Origin: Anaerolineae bacterium
Lineage (GTDB): Bacteria; Chloroflexota; Anaerolineae; B4-G1; SLSP01
Assembly (NCBI GenBank): GCA_025454475.1
Contig: JALOOJ010000064.1
Location: forward strand, 1-41,730
Reading direction: 5' to 3'
DNA length: 41,730 nucleotides
Shown: positions 23,385-33,395 of the stretch, piece after piece
Layout of the letters: every line of letters starts with the position of its first letter
Position numbering within the stretch: position 1 is the stretch's first letter
Notes under the pieces: generated by a model
Told to the model about the DNA's origin: nothing
Databases searched by the model: none
Seen by the model: the letters and a program-made list of their open reading frames with translations, nothing else
Made by a program: the position numbers and the translations under genes

Positions 23385-25889
23385 ATGACCGGCATCTTGT
23401 CTTTGAATGGCATCTGGGAGCTGCGCGATGAGGTGCTCGGAGCATCCATCGACCAGGCTGATCGGGTGGCACGCGAAGCTGATGGTTGGATCCCCCAGCC
23501 GGTCCCGGGCGACATCCACCAAGGCCTCGAGACGGCTGGCCGCATCAAGGCGCCCCTCCTGGGTCTCAACAGCTTCGACTGTGTGTGGACCGAGCACCGG
23601 TCGTGGTGGTTCCGGCGCCGATTCGACGTTGAGCCGACGTGGCTTGATGCCGATGCCGTGGAACTGGTCATGCAAGGGCTGGATGCCAACGCCGAGGTTT
23701 TCCTTAACGGAACACACATCGGCAGCCACCCAACGGCCTTCCGCCCTTTTTGCCTCGACGTGAGGCAGTGGCTGCGGCCCACCGACAATGTGTTGCTGGT
23801 GCGCCTGACGAGTGGGGTCGAGGCTGTCTCGGAGGCCGACACGTACCACTGCAGTGGCATCCGAGCCAGCACCGAAGCCGCCAACGGGCGTCCGGAGCGC
23901 GGCGATCCCCGCAGGATCTACGCCCGCAAGCCCCAGTTCTCCTGGGGCTGGGACTGGAGCCCGAGGTTGGCGACGACCGCGATTGGAGGCGATGTGACCC
24001 TGAGCGCCCTGCACGACGCCTGCATCCGCGACGTCATAGTCGAGCCGTTAAGGCATAGCGACGAGGTGTTGGTCACTGTCTCCGTGGACCTGCTTCACGA
24101 TTTCGCTTCAGACGAAGGCGTTGTGAATGTCTCGCTTGTCGATGAGACGGGAACGGTTCACCGGGCGGCGACACGAGCCTTCCTCCGGTCGGGTCTCACC
24201 TACGTCGAGGTGCGCGTCCAGGTACCCGACCCCAAACTGTGGTGGCCCAATGGACTGGGCGATCAGCATCGCTATCGGGTTCACACTGCGCTAACGACGA
24301 AGGGTCGCACAATCGCGCATCCGGAGTTCCTGGTTGGGCTGCGGTATGTCGAGTTGGAGGCGCTGGATGACTTCGCCTTCGTCATCAATGGGCTCAGGGT
24401 CTACGCCAAGGGCGCCAACTGGGTCCCAACGGATGCCGTGTATGCACGAACGACCGATGATGTGTACGAACGACTGGTACGTGAGGCGCGTGAGGCGAAC
24501 TTCAACATGCTGCGCGTCTGGGGAGGGGGGCTCTACGAGCGCGACGCGTTCTACGAGGCGTGCGATCGCTATGGCATTATGCTGTGGCACGACTTTATGT
24601 TCGGATGCGCGCCCTATCCCGATGACTTGCCTGCCTTCCGCGAAGAGGTGCGGCGAGAGGCCGACTACCAGACCCGTCGGCTGCGAAACCATGCCAGCAT
24701 TGTGCTCTGGTGCGGCAACAACGAGAACACGTGGGGGTTTGTTGACTGGTGGCACGAGCAGACACGCGGAGGCGCGGCCATCTACAACTACGTGCTGCCC
24801 GAGATCGTGCATCACAACTGCCCCGGCATCCCATACTGGACCAGCTCTCCTTACGGTGGCGAACGCCCGAACGATCCAGATGTAGGCGACCGACACCATT
24901 GGGATCTGATGATGAACCCTGAGATGGCGAAGCGGATCGCGCCGGAGGAGTATGACGCGTGTGATGCTCTGTTCGTGTCGGAGTTCGGGTATGTGGGTGC
25001 TCCCACCAAGGAAACCGTGCTGACGTACCTGGATGGTGCGCCCTTCGACCGTGAAGGCGCCGTATGGCAACATCACACGAACACCTTCGAAAAGCACACA
25101 GTCGATGAGGGGATCCGCAAGCACTATGTAGACCCGGAGACACTTTCACCCGATGACTACTTGCTCTACAGCGGCCTGGTTCAGGGGATGATGTACAGCT
25201 ACGCTCTGGATTCGATGCGATATAGGGCGAACTGTCGAGGAAGCCTGTTCTGGATGTTCGGCGACTGTTGGGGCGAGGTCGGGTGGACGATCGTGGATGG
25301 TTTCCGACGGCGCAAGATCTCCTGGTACTTCGTGAAACGGGCATATGCGCCGATTCGCCTGATCCTGAGGCCTCAGGGTACCGATGGGATTGGCATAGTC
25401 GTGGCGAACGATGCTCCTACTGCCTTCGCGGCGGACATTGAGGTTGGGTACGTCACGCTCGATGGCGCGCAGCGCGACGCTCGCATCGTGACTGTGGCAG
25501 CCGAACCTCTGCGCAGGACCGAGGTCGTCACGATCGACAGGAACGGGCACGATCCGCGCCAGGGTCTGTGGTATGCACGTGCAGTCAGTAGGGACGATGT
25601 GCCCACAGGCATCTTCCGTGCATGTGATCGCGGCCTGCTCGGTGGTCCCGCCGCCGACCTTCGGGCCGATATCGTGGACCGTGGGGCAGGCTGGCTGAAG
25701 GCGCGCGTATCGTCTAACGTCTATGCGCACGCCGTTTTCATCGACTTGCCTGCGCAGGCTGTGCCCAGTGATGCCTACTTCGATCTCCTGCCCGGAGAGG
25801 CCCGTGAGATCGTGATCTGGTCGGAGTCCCCGTTGGCACCAGAGCAGATCAGGGTTCGGTACGAGAGATCGCACCGGCCCGCCCCGTAG
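23385..25889 (+). CDS. Beta-mannosidase, GH2
   Basis: An 834-residue glycoside hydrolase that removes terminal beta-mannose from mannosides; retaining mechanism, cytoplasmic because no signal peptide is seen. An N-terminal jelly-roll (GIWELRDE) and the W-rich sheet LWWPNGLG lead to a TIM barrel with KGANWVPTDA and LRVWGGGLYE. The acid/base is E447 in WCGNNENTW and the nucleophile E533 in FVSEFGYV. The length fits the mannosidase branch. The ATG at 23385 follows GGAGG. Upstream is an MFS carrier, downstream a glycosidase with its own promoter and a sugar ABC importer, which fits oligosaccharide use inside the cell. Confidence 0.9.
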   Translation: MTGILSLNGIWELRDEVLGASIDQADRVAREADGWIPQPVPGDIHQGLETAGRIKAPLLGLNSFDCVWTEHRSWWFRRRFDVEPTWLDADAVELVMQGLDANAEVFLNGTHIGSHPTAFRPFCLDVRQWLRPTDNVLLVRLTSGVEAVSEADTYHCSGIRASTEAANGRPERGDPRRIYARKPQFSWGWDWSPRLATTAIGGDVTLSALHDACIRDVIVEPLRHSDEVLVTVSVDLLHDFASDEGVVNVSLVDETGTVHRAATRAFLRSGLTYVEVRVQVPDPKLWWPNGLGDQHRYRVHTALTTKGRTIAHPEFLVGLRYVELEALDDFAFVINGLRVYAKGANWVPTDAVYARTTDDVYERLVREAREANFNMLRVWGGGLYERDAFYEACDRYGIMLWHDFMFGCAPYPDDLPAFREEVRREADYQTRRLRNHASIVLWCGNNENTWGFVDWWHEQTRGGAAIYNYVLPEIVHHNCPGIPYWTSSPYGGERPNDPDVGDRHHWDLMMNPEMAKRIAPEEYDACDALFVSEFGYVGAPTKETVLTYLDGAPFDREGAVWQHHTNTFEKHTVDEGIRKHYVDPETLSPDDYLLYSGLVQGMMYSYALDSMRYRANCRGSLFWMFGDCWGEVGWTIVDGFRRRKISWYFVKRAYAPIRLILRPQGTDGIGIVVANDAPTAFAADIEVGYVTLDGAQRDARIVTVAAEPLRRTEVVTIDRNGHDPRQGLWYARAVSRDDVPTGIFRACDRGLLGGPAADLRADIVDRGAGWLKARVSSNVYAHAVFIDLPAQAVPSDAYFDLLPGEAREIVIWSESPLAPEQIRVRYERSHRPAP

Positions 25890-25935
25890 TCTCCCGAGAC
25901 TGGTCCCGTGCCGGCGGAATCCAGTCGTTCGATAC

Positions 25936-25964
25936 TTGCGCACTATGTTGGTTGGGTCTAAGAT
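25936..25964 (+). promoter_or_regulatory. Candidate promoter of the GH63-like gene and ABC operon
   Basis: TTGCGC (25936-25941) and TAAGAT (25959-25964) with a 17-base spacer precede the glycosidase start at 26020, giving a leader of about 50 bases with a GGAAGGAG site. Confidence 0.5.
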
Positions 25965-26019
25965 GAACACGTGATTTGAGTGCAAGGGGCCGACCACGTG
26001 GCGGAAGGAGCGTGCGCCG

Positions 26020-28785
26020 ATGGGGCAGAACAGCGCGTTTGAAGCTCTTCGAGGGTCGCACGACCTTAGGCTCCCGGCTTGGGGACCCTACACCAAGCGC
26101 TACATCGGTGTCAGCCATATCCCTGACATCAGCACCGGATTGCGGTTCGATCTGAGCGTCTTCCCCGGACTGTACCGACGAGCCCCCTTTGTGCCCAACG
26201 TGCTCTGGGAATCGGGATACCATCCCTGGGAAGCTGCATCGGACCTTTCCTACTATCGGCATCGACACGAGGTCATCTGGAAGGACCAGGTCTATGCCGA
26301 CATCGACTACTACCGCCCGGCAGAATCGAGCCCTGCCAACCAGATGCTGATCCGTGCGCAATGCGTGAATGCCACCGACGCGCCGCAGAATCTGGTCTTG
26401 CACTGGATGGCCTCGATCCATCTGCCAACCGAGGGTACACCGAAGCGCAGTCCGTTGATTCCAGCGCGGGTCGCGCTGCCCTCTGGGAGTATGTGGGTGG
26501 AGGGCACGGAGTATGCGGTGCTATCGCTTGGCCACGATTCCCATCGGTCGAACCTGTCCTATGACGGCCATCTGCGAGGCGAGGCGGGCGTCAGCGGGTT
26601 CGTGAACGGCCAGGGGCTGGGAAATGGCTTCGGCCTGAGCGAGGGCGATGCCGTGGTCTACCGCGTGTCAGTGTCGCGGCCCATTGCGGATGCACTCCTC
26701 GTGCTGCGCTACCGGCTGCCCGACCGGGCCGAGGTCAAGCTCAGTTTCCCAGGGCTCACGAGTCGGATCATCCGGCTGCGCGGCACCGGCGATGTGGCGA
26801 TCCGTGAAGTGTCTCTGGACCGCGCCCTGTTCGGCGAGGTCATCGTGACCATCGCGCTATCAGAGCACGGGGTGCCGCTCGAGATTGATGGGTTCGCCCT
26901 GGTGCCGCGCCGATCGCTTGATGATCTGCGGTTCGAGGTGGCGACCCCGGTCTACGCGCCGAAGCGGCTGCCGGGCCCGCGACACGATACGTTGCTGCTG
27001 TTGTACGAAGGCATACCTAACGCTTTCGGCCTGGCCTGGGGCGCGCAGGATGGCGTCGCGATCCCGTTCCAGGTCCGTGACATCTACTGCGATGACCTAG
27101 ATACCACGCTGAAGTACACTGTGCACAACCACACCCAGCTTGCGCTGTTTGGGCCGGGCGAAGGACACTTCACGAATGTCTTTCAGCGTCCGATCTTCCT
27201 GGCACCGCATTCCGTACGCGTGATCATGGGCTCGGTCTACTGCGGGGAGCCGAAGGACGTGTACGCGCAGTGTGCCGCTTTCGATCCTACCGCGACTGAG
27301 TGGAATGAGGTGCATGCGGCGGCACGTCGTCGCGCTGCCTTCCACGAGGAGAGTGAACAGAGCGCCTCGAACCCGGCAGGTAAGCCCTACCTGGGTGGAC
27401 AGGAGCGCATGGCTGCCACTCTGCTCACCAACATCGTGTACCCAGTGCGGACCCGCGGGACGTGGATTCGCCACTACACCCCAGGGCGATGGTGGGATAG
27501 CCTGTACACCTGGGATGCCGGCTTCATAGGACTTGGGTTGGCGGAACTGGACCTCGACCGAGCGGTCGACACGCTGAATGCCTACGTCACGGAGCCGGAT
27601 ACTGAGGATGCAGCCTTCATACATCACGGAAGCCCGGTGCCAACGCAGTTCTACGTCTTCCTTGACCTATGGAACCGTACCCAGTCGCGGCCGCTGCTTG
27701 AGTACTTCTACCCGCGGCTTCGTCAGTACCACCGGTTCCTCGCCGGTAGGATGGGGAGTTCGACAACTCGGAACCTGAGATCGGGGCTCATCCGGACCTG
27801 GGACTATTTCTACAACTCCGGAGGGTGGGATGACTACCCACCACAGGTTCATGTCCATCGCTATGGGATGGAGCACAGCGTCACGCCGGTCATCAGCACC
27901 GCGCAGGTGATCCGCACGGCGAAGATTCTGAGGATGGCGGCGCTGGCGCTGGGCGAGGAGACGACTGAGTACGACGATGACATCTCCCTGCTGTCCGGTG
28001 CCCTACAGTCCAACGCATGGGATGACGAATCCGGCTATTTTGGCTATGTTGAGCACGACGAGCAGGGCCTTCCGTACGCCATCCTACGCACCGCCGATGG
28101 CGCAAACTACAACATGGGTATGGACGGGGCATCCCCTCTCGTGGCTGCAATCTGCACGCCAGATCAGGAAAAACGCCTGGTCGATGCACTGATGTCTGAG
28201 GACCACATGTGGACCCCGTGCGGGCTTAGCACGGTTGACCGTTCAGCGCCGTACTACGCTGTGGACGGCTATTGGAATGGGGCCGTCTGGATGCCACATC
28301 AGTGGCTCTTTTGGAAGGCGCTGCTGGATCTCGGACGGGCCGATGAGGCGCACCGCATCGCCTCGACGGCACTTGGTCTCTGGCAGCGAGAGGTGGATCT
28401 CTCGTACAACTGCTTCGAGCATTTCACGGTCGAGACTGGACGGGGCGCGGGCTGGCACGCCTTCGGCGGGCTGTCCTCCCCGGTTCTGTGTTGGTTTGGC
28501 GCCTATCACCGGCCTGGACGCTTGACGGTGGGGCTCGACACCTGGATCGAGTCGCTGGAGGTCACCGACGGGAAGGACGGACTGCGGGCGCGTCTTCGCC
28601 TCATGGGGCCGCCGCGTCACGAACCCGCGATCATCGTGACGTTGGTCCCGGGCGCGTATGCCGCAACCTGGAACGGTTCGCCAGTCGCGACGCACGAACG
28701 ATACGCAGGGACACTCGAGATCGTCCTTCCGCGCGGACAGAGGGTGGGTGACCTCGTGGTGCGCCCCACACGTCTCGCAAGCTAG
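26020..28785 (+). CDS. GH63-like (alpha/alpha)6 glycoside hydrolase
   Basis: A 921-residue enzyme with no signal peptide. An N-terminal beta-sandwich (about 1-450) is followed by an (alpha/alpha)6 barrel (450-870) of GH63/GH37 type, clan GH-G, which includes processing glucosidases and mannosylglycerate hydrolases. Visible motifs are RWWDSLYTWDAG (D493, D499), GGWDDYPP (D604/D605, candidate general acid) and CFEHFTVETG (E800 and E805, candidate base). The aromatic-rich end has DGYWNGAVWMPHQWLFW. The sugar cannot be named; the neighbouring beta-mannosidase and ABC importer suggest an oligosaccharide taken up whole. The ATG at 26020 follows GGAAGGAG. Confidence 0.75.
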   Translation: MGQNSAFEALRGSHDLRLPAWGPYTKRYIGVSHIPDISTGLRFDLSVFPGLYRRAPFVPNVLWESGYHPWEAASDLSYYRHRHEVIWKDQVYADIDYYRPAESSPANQMLIRAQCVNATDAPQNLVLHWMASIHLPTEGTPKRSPLIPARVALPSGSMWVEGTEYAVLSLGHDSHRSNLSYDGHLRGEAGVSGFVNGQGLGNGFGLSEGDAVVYRVSVSRPIADALLVLRYRLPDRAEVKLSFPGLTSRIIRLRGTGDVAIREVSLDRALFGEVIVTIALSEHGVPLEIDGFALVPRRSLDDLRFEVATPVYAPKRLPGPRHDTLLLLYEGIPNAFGLAWGAQDGVAIPFQVRDIYCDDLDTTLKYTVHNHTQLALFGPGEGHFTNVFQRPIFLAPHSVRVIMGSVYCGEPKDVYAQCAAFDPTATEWNEVHAAARRRAAFHEESEQSASNPAGKPYLGGQERMAATLLTNIVYPVRTRGTWIRHYTPGRWWDSLYTWDAGFIGLGLAELDLDRAVDTLNAYVTEPDTEDAAFIHHGSPVPTQFYVFLDLWNRTQSRPLLEYFYPRLRQYHRFLAGRMGSSTTRNLRSGLIRTWDYFYNSGGWDDYPPQVHVHRYGMEHSVTPVISTAQVIRTAKILRMAALALGEETTEYDDDISLLSGALQSNAWDDESGYFGYVEHDEQGLPYAILRTADGANYNMGMDGASPLVAAICTPDQEKRLVDALMSEDHMWTPCGLSTVDRSAPYYAVDGYWNGAVWMPHQWLFWKALLDLGRADEAHRIASTALGLWQREVDLSYNCFEHFTVETGRGAGWHAFGGLSSPVLCWFGAYHRPGRLTVGLDTWIESLEVTDGKDGLRARLRLMGPPRHEPAIIVTLVPGAYAATWNGSPVATHERYAGTLEIVLPRGQRVGDLVVRPTRLAS

Positions 28786-28875
28786 GCCAGAGAGCGAGGT
28801 GCTGCGGGCGTGGCGCCCTGTATCACTTGTCGGACCTCGGGGCAAGACATGACTGGGCACCAAGGAGGTGCAACC

Positions 28876-30468
28876 GTGAAGAGAGTGATCGGCGGCCTGT
28901 TGGCGATCGTAGGTGGTCTGCTGGCGCTTATCTGTGCGCCCTTTCTGCTCCACGCGTTGGTGAACGCCATCTTCGTGTTGGCTCTTGGACAGCCAGTTCC
29001 GGGGTGGTGGTGGCGGCTGATCGCGCCCATTCAGAACATCGTCGCCCTTCCGATCCTTGCCTTTGCCTTCGTCATCAAGATGGGGTCGAAGCTCTCCTTG
29101 ATCATCCCTCTCATCGTCCTCTTGATCGTGCAGGCCATCGGAGTGGTCCTGCTACTCGTGGGGCTGAAGATGCTTCGCAACTCGCGAAGCCGTCGGGACG
29201 CAGCGCTTCGCAATGTCGCTGCATTCCTGCTGCCGGTAGTCTTGTTGGTGGGATGCGCGAAGGCCACACCGGAGGCAGTCGCTGTCGAAGCACCCCCCGG
29301 CAAGGTTCTCGTCCAGTGGTCGACCTGGGGCGGGAGCGAGGCGACAGCGTTACACGAGCAGATAGTCGCCGACTTTGAGGCCAAGCATCCTGGCATCAAG
29401 GTGCAGCTGGTAACGGTTGCCGGTTTCACCGACTACCTGACAAAGCTGCAGACACTGTTGGCTGCGGGCACGCCACCCGACGTGATTACCTTGGGGAATG
29501 AGTGGTTTCCGGCTTTCCTGTCGAAGGGGGCTTTCCAGGACCTCTCGCCCTTTGTGGCGGGGGATCCTGAGGTGGATCTGGATGCCTACATCCCTCTCAC
29601 AATCGACGTGCTGACGCGCGGAGGCAAGCTCTATGCCCTGCCCAAGGACTTCAGCGTCGATGCGTTGTACTACAACCTGGACGCTTTTGACGAGGCTGGG
29701 ATCCCGTATCCGGACGAGACGTGGACGTGGGCGACGCTGTTGGACGCGGCGCAGAAGCTCACCACACGCGATGCCAGTGGAAGGGTAACCCGCTACGGGT
29801 GGTCCGACTCAGGGCTCAACATGTGGCCGTGGATCTGGCAGAACGGTGGTCTCCTCTTCGACAATGAGCGCGAACCTACGCTCGCGACGCTAACGGATCC
29901 GGCGGTCGTTGAGGCGGCGCAGTTCTACTATGATCTGTCGCTCAAGCACAAGGTCGCCCCGAACGTTGCGGAGCTGCAGCAGGTCTCACAGCGGGACCTG
30001 TTCATTGGTGGACGCGTGGCGATGATCTATGACAACGTCAGTGCTCAGGTGCCCTTCGCCAAGATCGACGCCTTCCGCTGGGACGTCGCCGTGTTGGCGA
30101 AGGGTAAGCAGCGGGCGACGCCGATGTCCGAAAACGGGTATGCGATGTCCGCAAGTGCGCAGTACCCCGAGGAGGCTTGGGCGTTGATCAAGTACCTATC
30201 CAGTCCGGAGGCGGTCCGCGTCATCATTGGGGCGGGGGGGGCGTTGCCCTGTCTCGAGGCGCTCGCCGGTTCCGATGAATATGACGTTCGACCTGCGTTC
30301 CTGCAGTCGGTGGACTTCTCGAAGCCCAGTTTCTCGCCTTCGCAGATGTTGGACATGTATGCCGTCTTCCGCAATGAGCAGCCCCTGATGGCGATGGGGC
30401 TCAAGTCCGTGCCTGACACGCTCGCGTCGATGAACGACCAGTTCAACGTGATGCTGGGGGCGAAATAG
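28876..30468 (+). CDS. Sugar ABC transporter substrate-binding protein with N-terminal membrane-helix extension
   Basis: A 530-residue protein, much longer than a normal sugar-binding lipoprotein (about 410-430). GTG 28876 lies after AAGGAGGTG. Residues 1-100 form about three membrane helices (4-38, 49-70, 73-98), then a basic stretch (RNSRSRRD). A lipobox-like NVAAFLLPVVLLVGC with C127 precedes a family-1 solute-binding domain (VQWSTWGGSEA to the end, with the typical DALYYNLDAFDEAGI segment). The binding domain could also be translated alone from ATG 29170, as a lipoprotein with a normal signal peptide. The two permeases follow at once, with no ATPase gene. Confidence 0.8.
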   Translation: MKRVIGGLLAIVGGLLALICAPFLLHALVNAIFVLALGQPVPGWWWRLIAPIQNIVALPILAFAFVIKMGSKLSLIIPLIVLLIVQAIGVVLLLVGLKMLRNSRSRRDAALRNVAAFLLPVVLLVGCAKATPEAVAVEAPPGKVLVQWSTWGGSEATALHEQIVADFEAKHPGIKVQLVTVAGFTDYLTKLQTLLAAGTPPDVITLGNEWFPAFLSKGAFQDLSPFVAGDPEVDLDAYIPLTIDVLTRGGKLYALPKDFSVDALYYNLDAFDEAGIPYPDETWTWATLLDAAQKLTTRDASGRVTRYGWSDSGLNMWPWIWQNGGLLFDNEREPTLATLTDPAVVEAAQFYYDLSLKHKVAPNVAELQQVSQRDLFIGGRVAMIYDNVSAQVPFAKIDAFRWDVAVLAKGKQRATPMSENGYAMSASAQYPEEAWALIKYLSSPEAVRVIIGAGGALPCLEALAGSDEYDVRPAFLQSVDFSKPSFSPSQMLDMYAVFRNEQPLMAMGLKSVPDTLASMNDQFNVMLGAK

Positions 30469-30481
30469 AGGGCGCCCTACC

Positions 30482-31378
30482 GTGACCCGCGCAGCGGCCG
30501 CGGGCTCGCGCCATCGATGGCGCCAGCCTGCGTGGGCTCTGCTCTTCCTGGCGCCTAGCCTTGTCGGGTTCCTGGCCTTCACCTTGGGCCCGATTCTGGC
30601 CTCGCTGGTGCTCAGTGTGACCCGCTGGGACCTGATCGGTCGCCCGCAATTCGTGGGGCCGGAGAACTACCGCGCAGCGTTCTCCGACCCGATCCTCGGA
30701 CGTGTGATGCGCAACACTGTTATCTACAGTGGCGGCACAGTACCGCTGCTGGTGATCGTGTCGCTGGCTCTAGCCCTGGCGCTCAACCAGTCTATCCGCG
30801 GTCGTACCTTCTTTCGGGTGCTCTTCTTCATGCCTGTGGTGTCGTCCACTGTCGCGGTGGCGATGGTCTGGCGCTGGATCTACTCGCCGTTCGGGCCGAT
30901 CAACGCTATCCTGGTTGGCTTTGGGCTGCCGGTCGTAGGCTGGCTCACAACGACGACCTGGGCGCTGCCTGCAGTTATCCTGATGAGCGTCTGGCAGAGC
31001 ATGGGCTATAGCTTGGTGATCTTCCTCGCCGGTCTCCAATCCATCCCACAGCACCTATACGACGCCGCAGCAGTGGATGGTGCCAACGGGTGGCTGCGTT
31101 TTCGGCATATTACAGTGCCTCTGCTCTCGCCCACGACGTTCTTTGTCGTGGTCATGGCGGTGATCAGCACCTTCCAGGTATTTGGCCAGGTCTATATGCT
31201 CACCGGTGGCGGCCCCGCGTTTGCGACAAGCACCATCGTCTACTATGTCTACGAACAGGCGTTTCTGGCGCTGCGCATGGGCTATGCCAGTGCGCTGGCG
31301 TGGTTGCTGTTTGCCGCGATTTTCGGGTTGACGGTGCTGCAGTTGCGGTTCCAACGGCGGTGGGTGACGTATGACTAG
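30482..31378 (+). CDS. Sugar ABC transporter permease (MalF/UgpA type)
   Basis: A 298-residue inner-membrane permease with six helices. GTG 30482 lies 14 bases after the binding-protein stop. The cytoplasmic EAA loop is LYDAAAVDGANGWLRFRHI (about 192-210), which contacts the ATPase. It overlaps the next permease by 8 bases. It pairs with the MalG-type permease and the upstream lipoprotein to form one importer. No ATPase is encoded here, so a shared MsmK/UgpC-like protein from elsewhere is needed. Confidence 0.9.
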   Translation: MTRAAAAGSRHRWRQPAWALLFLAPSLVGFLAFTLGPILASLVLSVTRWDLIGRPQFVGPENYRAAFSDPILGRVMRNTVIYSGGTVPLLVIVSLALALALNQSIRGRTFFRVLFFMPVVSSTVAVAMVWRWIYSPFGPINAILVGFGLPVVGWLTTTTWALPAVILMSVWQSMGYSLVIFLAGLQSIPQHLYDAAAVDGANGWLRFRHITVPLLSPTTFFVVVMAVISTFQVFGQVYMLTGGGPAFATSTIVYYVYEQAFLALRMGYASALAWLLFAAIFGLTVLQLRFQRRWVTYD

Positions 31379-32207
31379 TCGCCCTCGGCGCCGCGACACG
31401 GCGACGCGGTTAGCGCTCTATGCCGCGTTGGCTGCCGCTGCGGCGGCTGCAGTATCGCCCTTTGCGTGGATGGTGAGCACATCGCTCCGGACGCTGGTCG
31501 AGGTCATCGAGGCTCCGTTTGGGCTCCCGCTTCCGCCTCAGTGGGACAACTACCCGGCTGTCTTCGAAGCGATCCCTTTCGCTCGCGCGTACGTCAACAC
31601 GGTGGCGGTCACGTCCGCGCGGACGGTGGGCGTGCTGGTCATATCATCAATGGCTGCCTATGCCTTCTCTCGGCTGCGCTTTCCGGGACGCGACGCGCTC
31701 TTTGCGCTCTACCTGGCGACGATGATGGTGCCCTCACAGGTAACGATGATCCCCACGTTCGCTCTGATGCGACTCCTGGACTGGCGCGACACTTACCAGG
31801 CGCTAATCGTTCCGCACCTGTTCAGCGCCTTCGGCACATTTCTGCTGCGCCAGTTTATGCTCACGCTGCCGGTGAGCCTGGAGGAGGCTGCAGTGATGGA
31901 CGGCGCCTCACCTTGGGCGATCTTCCGGCGCATCATCGTGCCGCTCAGCAAGCCTGCACTGGCGACGCTGGCGGTCTTCACATTCCTGGGCGCGTGGAAT
32001 GACTTCATGTGGCCTCTGATCATCACCGACTCACCGCAGTTGGCGGTGCTTAGCGTCGCGCTCTCGTATTTGCAGCAGCTCAGCCACACCGATTGGCCCC
32101 TGTTGATGGCCGGCGCAGTAATGGCGCTGGGTCCGGTGCTGGCGGTCTACGTCGCCGCGCAGCGCACGTTCGTGGCGGGCATCGCGCTGACGGGGATCAA
32201 GGGATAG
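31371..32207 (+). CDS. Sugar ABC transporter permease (MalG/UgpE type)
   Basis: A 278-residue permease starting at ATG 31371 inside the end of the previous gene. Six helices; the EAA loop is LEEAAVMDGASPWAIFRR (about 169-186). The FLGAWNDFMWPLIIT stretch is typical of MalG-type subunits. It is the last gene of the importer operon and is convergent with the broken enolase-superfamily gene at 32304; the 96 bases between show no obvious terminator. Confidence 0.9.
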   Translation: MTSRPRRRDTATRLALYAALAAAAAAAVSPFAWMVSTSLRTLVEVIEAPFGLPLPPQWDNYPAVFEAIPFARAYVNTVAVTSARTVGVLVISSMAAYAFSRLRFPGRDALFALYLATMMVPSQVTMIPTFALMRLLDWRDTYQALIVPHLFSAFGTFLLRQFMLTLPVSLEEAAVMDGASPWAIFRRIIVPLSKPALATLAVFTFLGAWNDFMWPLIITDSPQLAVLSVALSYLQQLSHTDWPLLMAGAVMALGPVLAVYVAAQRTFVAGIALTGIKG

Positions 32208-32303
32208 GCGAGCGGTCATCCGTCAGCCGACAGATGACCGCCGCTGTCGATGCCTCTTGGGCGAGCAGCAACCCCGGCCCGCCCTGGTGTCTGGTGGCGC
32301 AGC

Positions 32304-33300
32304 CTACCAGTCTACGACCGACCCGTCGAACGCATCGTACGACTGCGGATTGGTCCAGTCGTGATCGATCTTGCCCTCCAGCGCATCCTCGTCGAGCTCG
32401 ATGCCGAGACCCGGCTTTGTCGGCAGCTCGATGTAGCCATCTTTGAAGGTGAAGGGCTCCTTCAGATAGCCCTCGCCCAGCGTGGTGTGCTCCTGCGCCA
32501 GGAAGTTCGGGATTGCCGCGTCAAGCTGGATGCAGGCGGCCAGTGCAATCGGGCCCAGCGGGCAGTGTGGCGCGATGGCGGCGTAGTAGGCCTCGGCCAT
32601 TCCCGCGATCAGACGCGTCTCGAAGATGCCCCCGGCGTGGCAGAGGTCGGGCTGGAGAACCATCGCGGCGCGCTTTTCCAGGACTTCGCGGAAGCCCCAC
32701 TTCGTGAAGAGCCGCTCGCCTGTGGCGATGGGGATGTGGGTGCTGTGAGCCAGGTCGGCGAGCACATCGACGTTTGTCGACCTCAGGACCCGCGGCCTCG
32801 CGCAACGCGGCGAAGTGCTCGACGGCGTCGTCAACAAAGGCCTTGCTCTCGATAATGCGCGCGGGCCTTCCCTTCGCGATGCCGGTCTTGAACGCGGTGA
32901 ATCCCATGTCAACGAACTGCCTGATGGTATCGGGTCGCCCGCCGCCCTTGTAGATGCGAATGCGATCACGGGTGGGGCCCCCAAGCAGCTTGTAGACGGG
33001 TACGCCTAGCGCCTTGCCGGTCAGGTCCCAGAGCGCCTGCTCCACGCCACTGAGCGCACTCGTCAGCAGAGGTCCGCCGCGGTAGAAGGCGTGGCGGTAC
33101 ATCGCTTGCCAGTGGTGCACAACGCGCGTGGGGTCCTGCCCGATAAGGTAGGGCTCCAGCTCAGCGACCGCAGTCGCTCACGTCAGCGCGCGGCCCTCCA
33201 GAATCGGCTCGCCGAGGCCGACCAGTCCCTCGTCGGTGTGGATCTTGAGGAAGATCCAGCGCGGCTTGACCAGAAAGGTTTCCAGCTTGGTGATCTTCAT
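32304..33300 (-). pseudogene. Galactonate dehydratase-like enolase-superfamily gene, multiply broken
   Basis: The gene starts at ATG 33300 after GGAGG and reads [15 protein letters not shown] in the galactonate dehydratase/mandelate racemase manner. Codon 41 is an in-frame TGA (33180-33178); the matching frame resumes with ATAVAELEPYLIGQ. After EAAGPEVD the homology shifts frame near 32765-32781 and resumes at THIPIATGERLF. About 35-40 codons are lost, including the segment with two of the three metal ligands (Asp, Glu). The GER Glu, APHCPLG His and the C-terminal DGSVVDW remain. Two independent lesions mean no active enzyme. Other genes here end normally in TGA, so recoding is unlikely. It would have made 2-keto-3-deoxygalactonate. 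Confidence 0.8.
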
Positions 33301-33395
33301 TCGTCCTCCAGTGGATGGGTGATCAGGGTGTGGAGATTGGGCCAGACCCCGGTGCCAGACAATGTCTCTGCCACCAGAACAGCACCATTGTTCGC

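Noticed and set aside
32304-33300. UGA recoding (alternative genetic code or selenocysteine) to explain codon 41
   Set aside because: Other genes in the window end normally at TGA, the site is not a Cys-equivalent, no SECIS-like hairpin is evident, and a second deletion with a frame change already breaks the gene.
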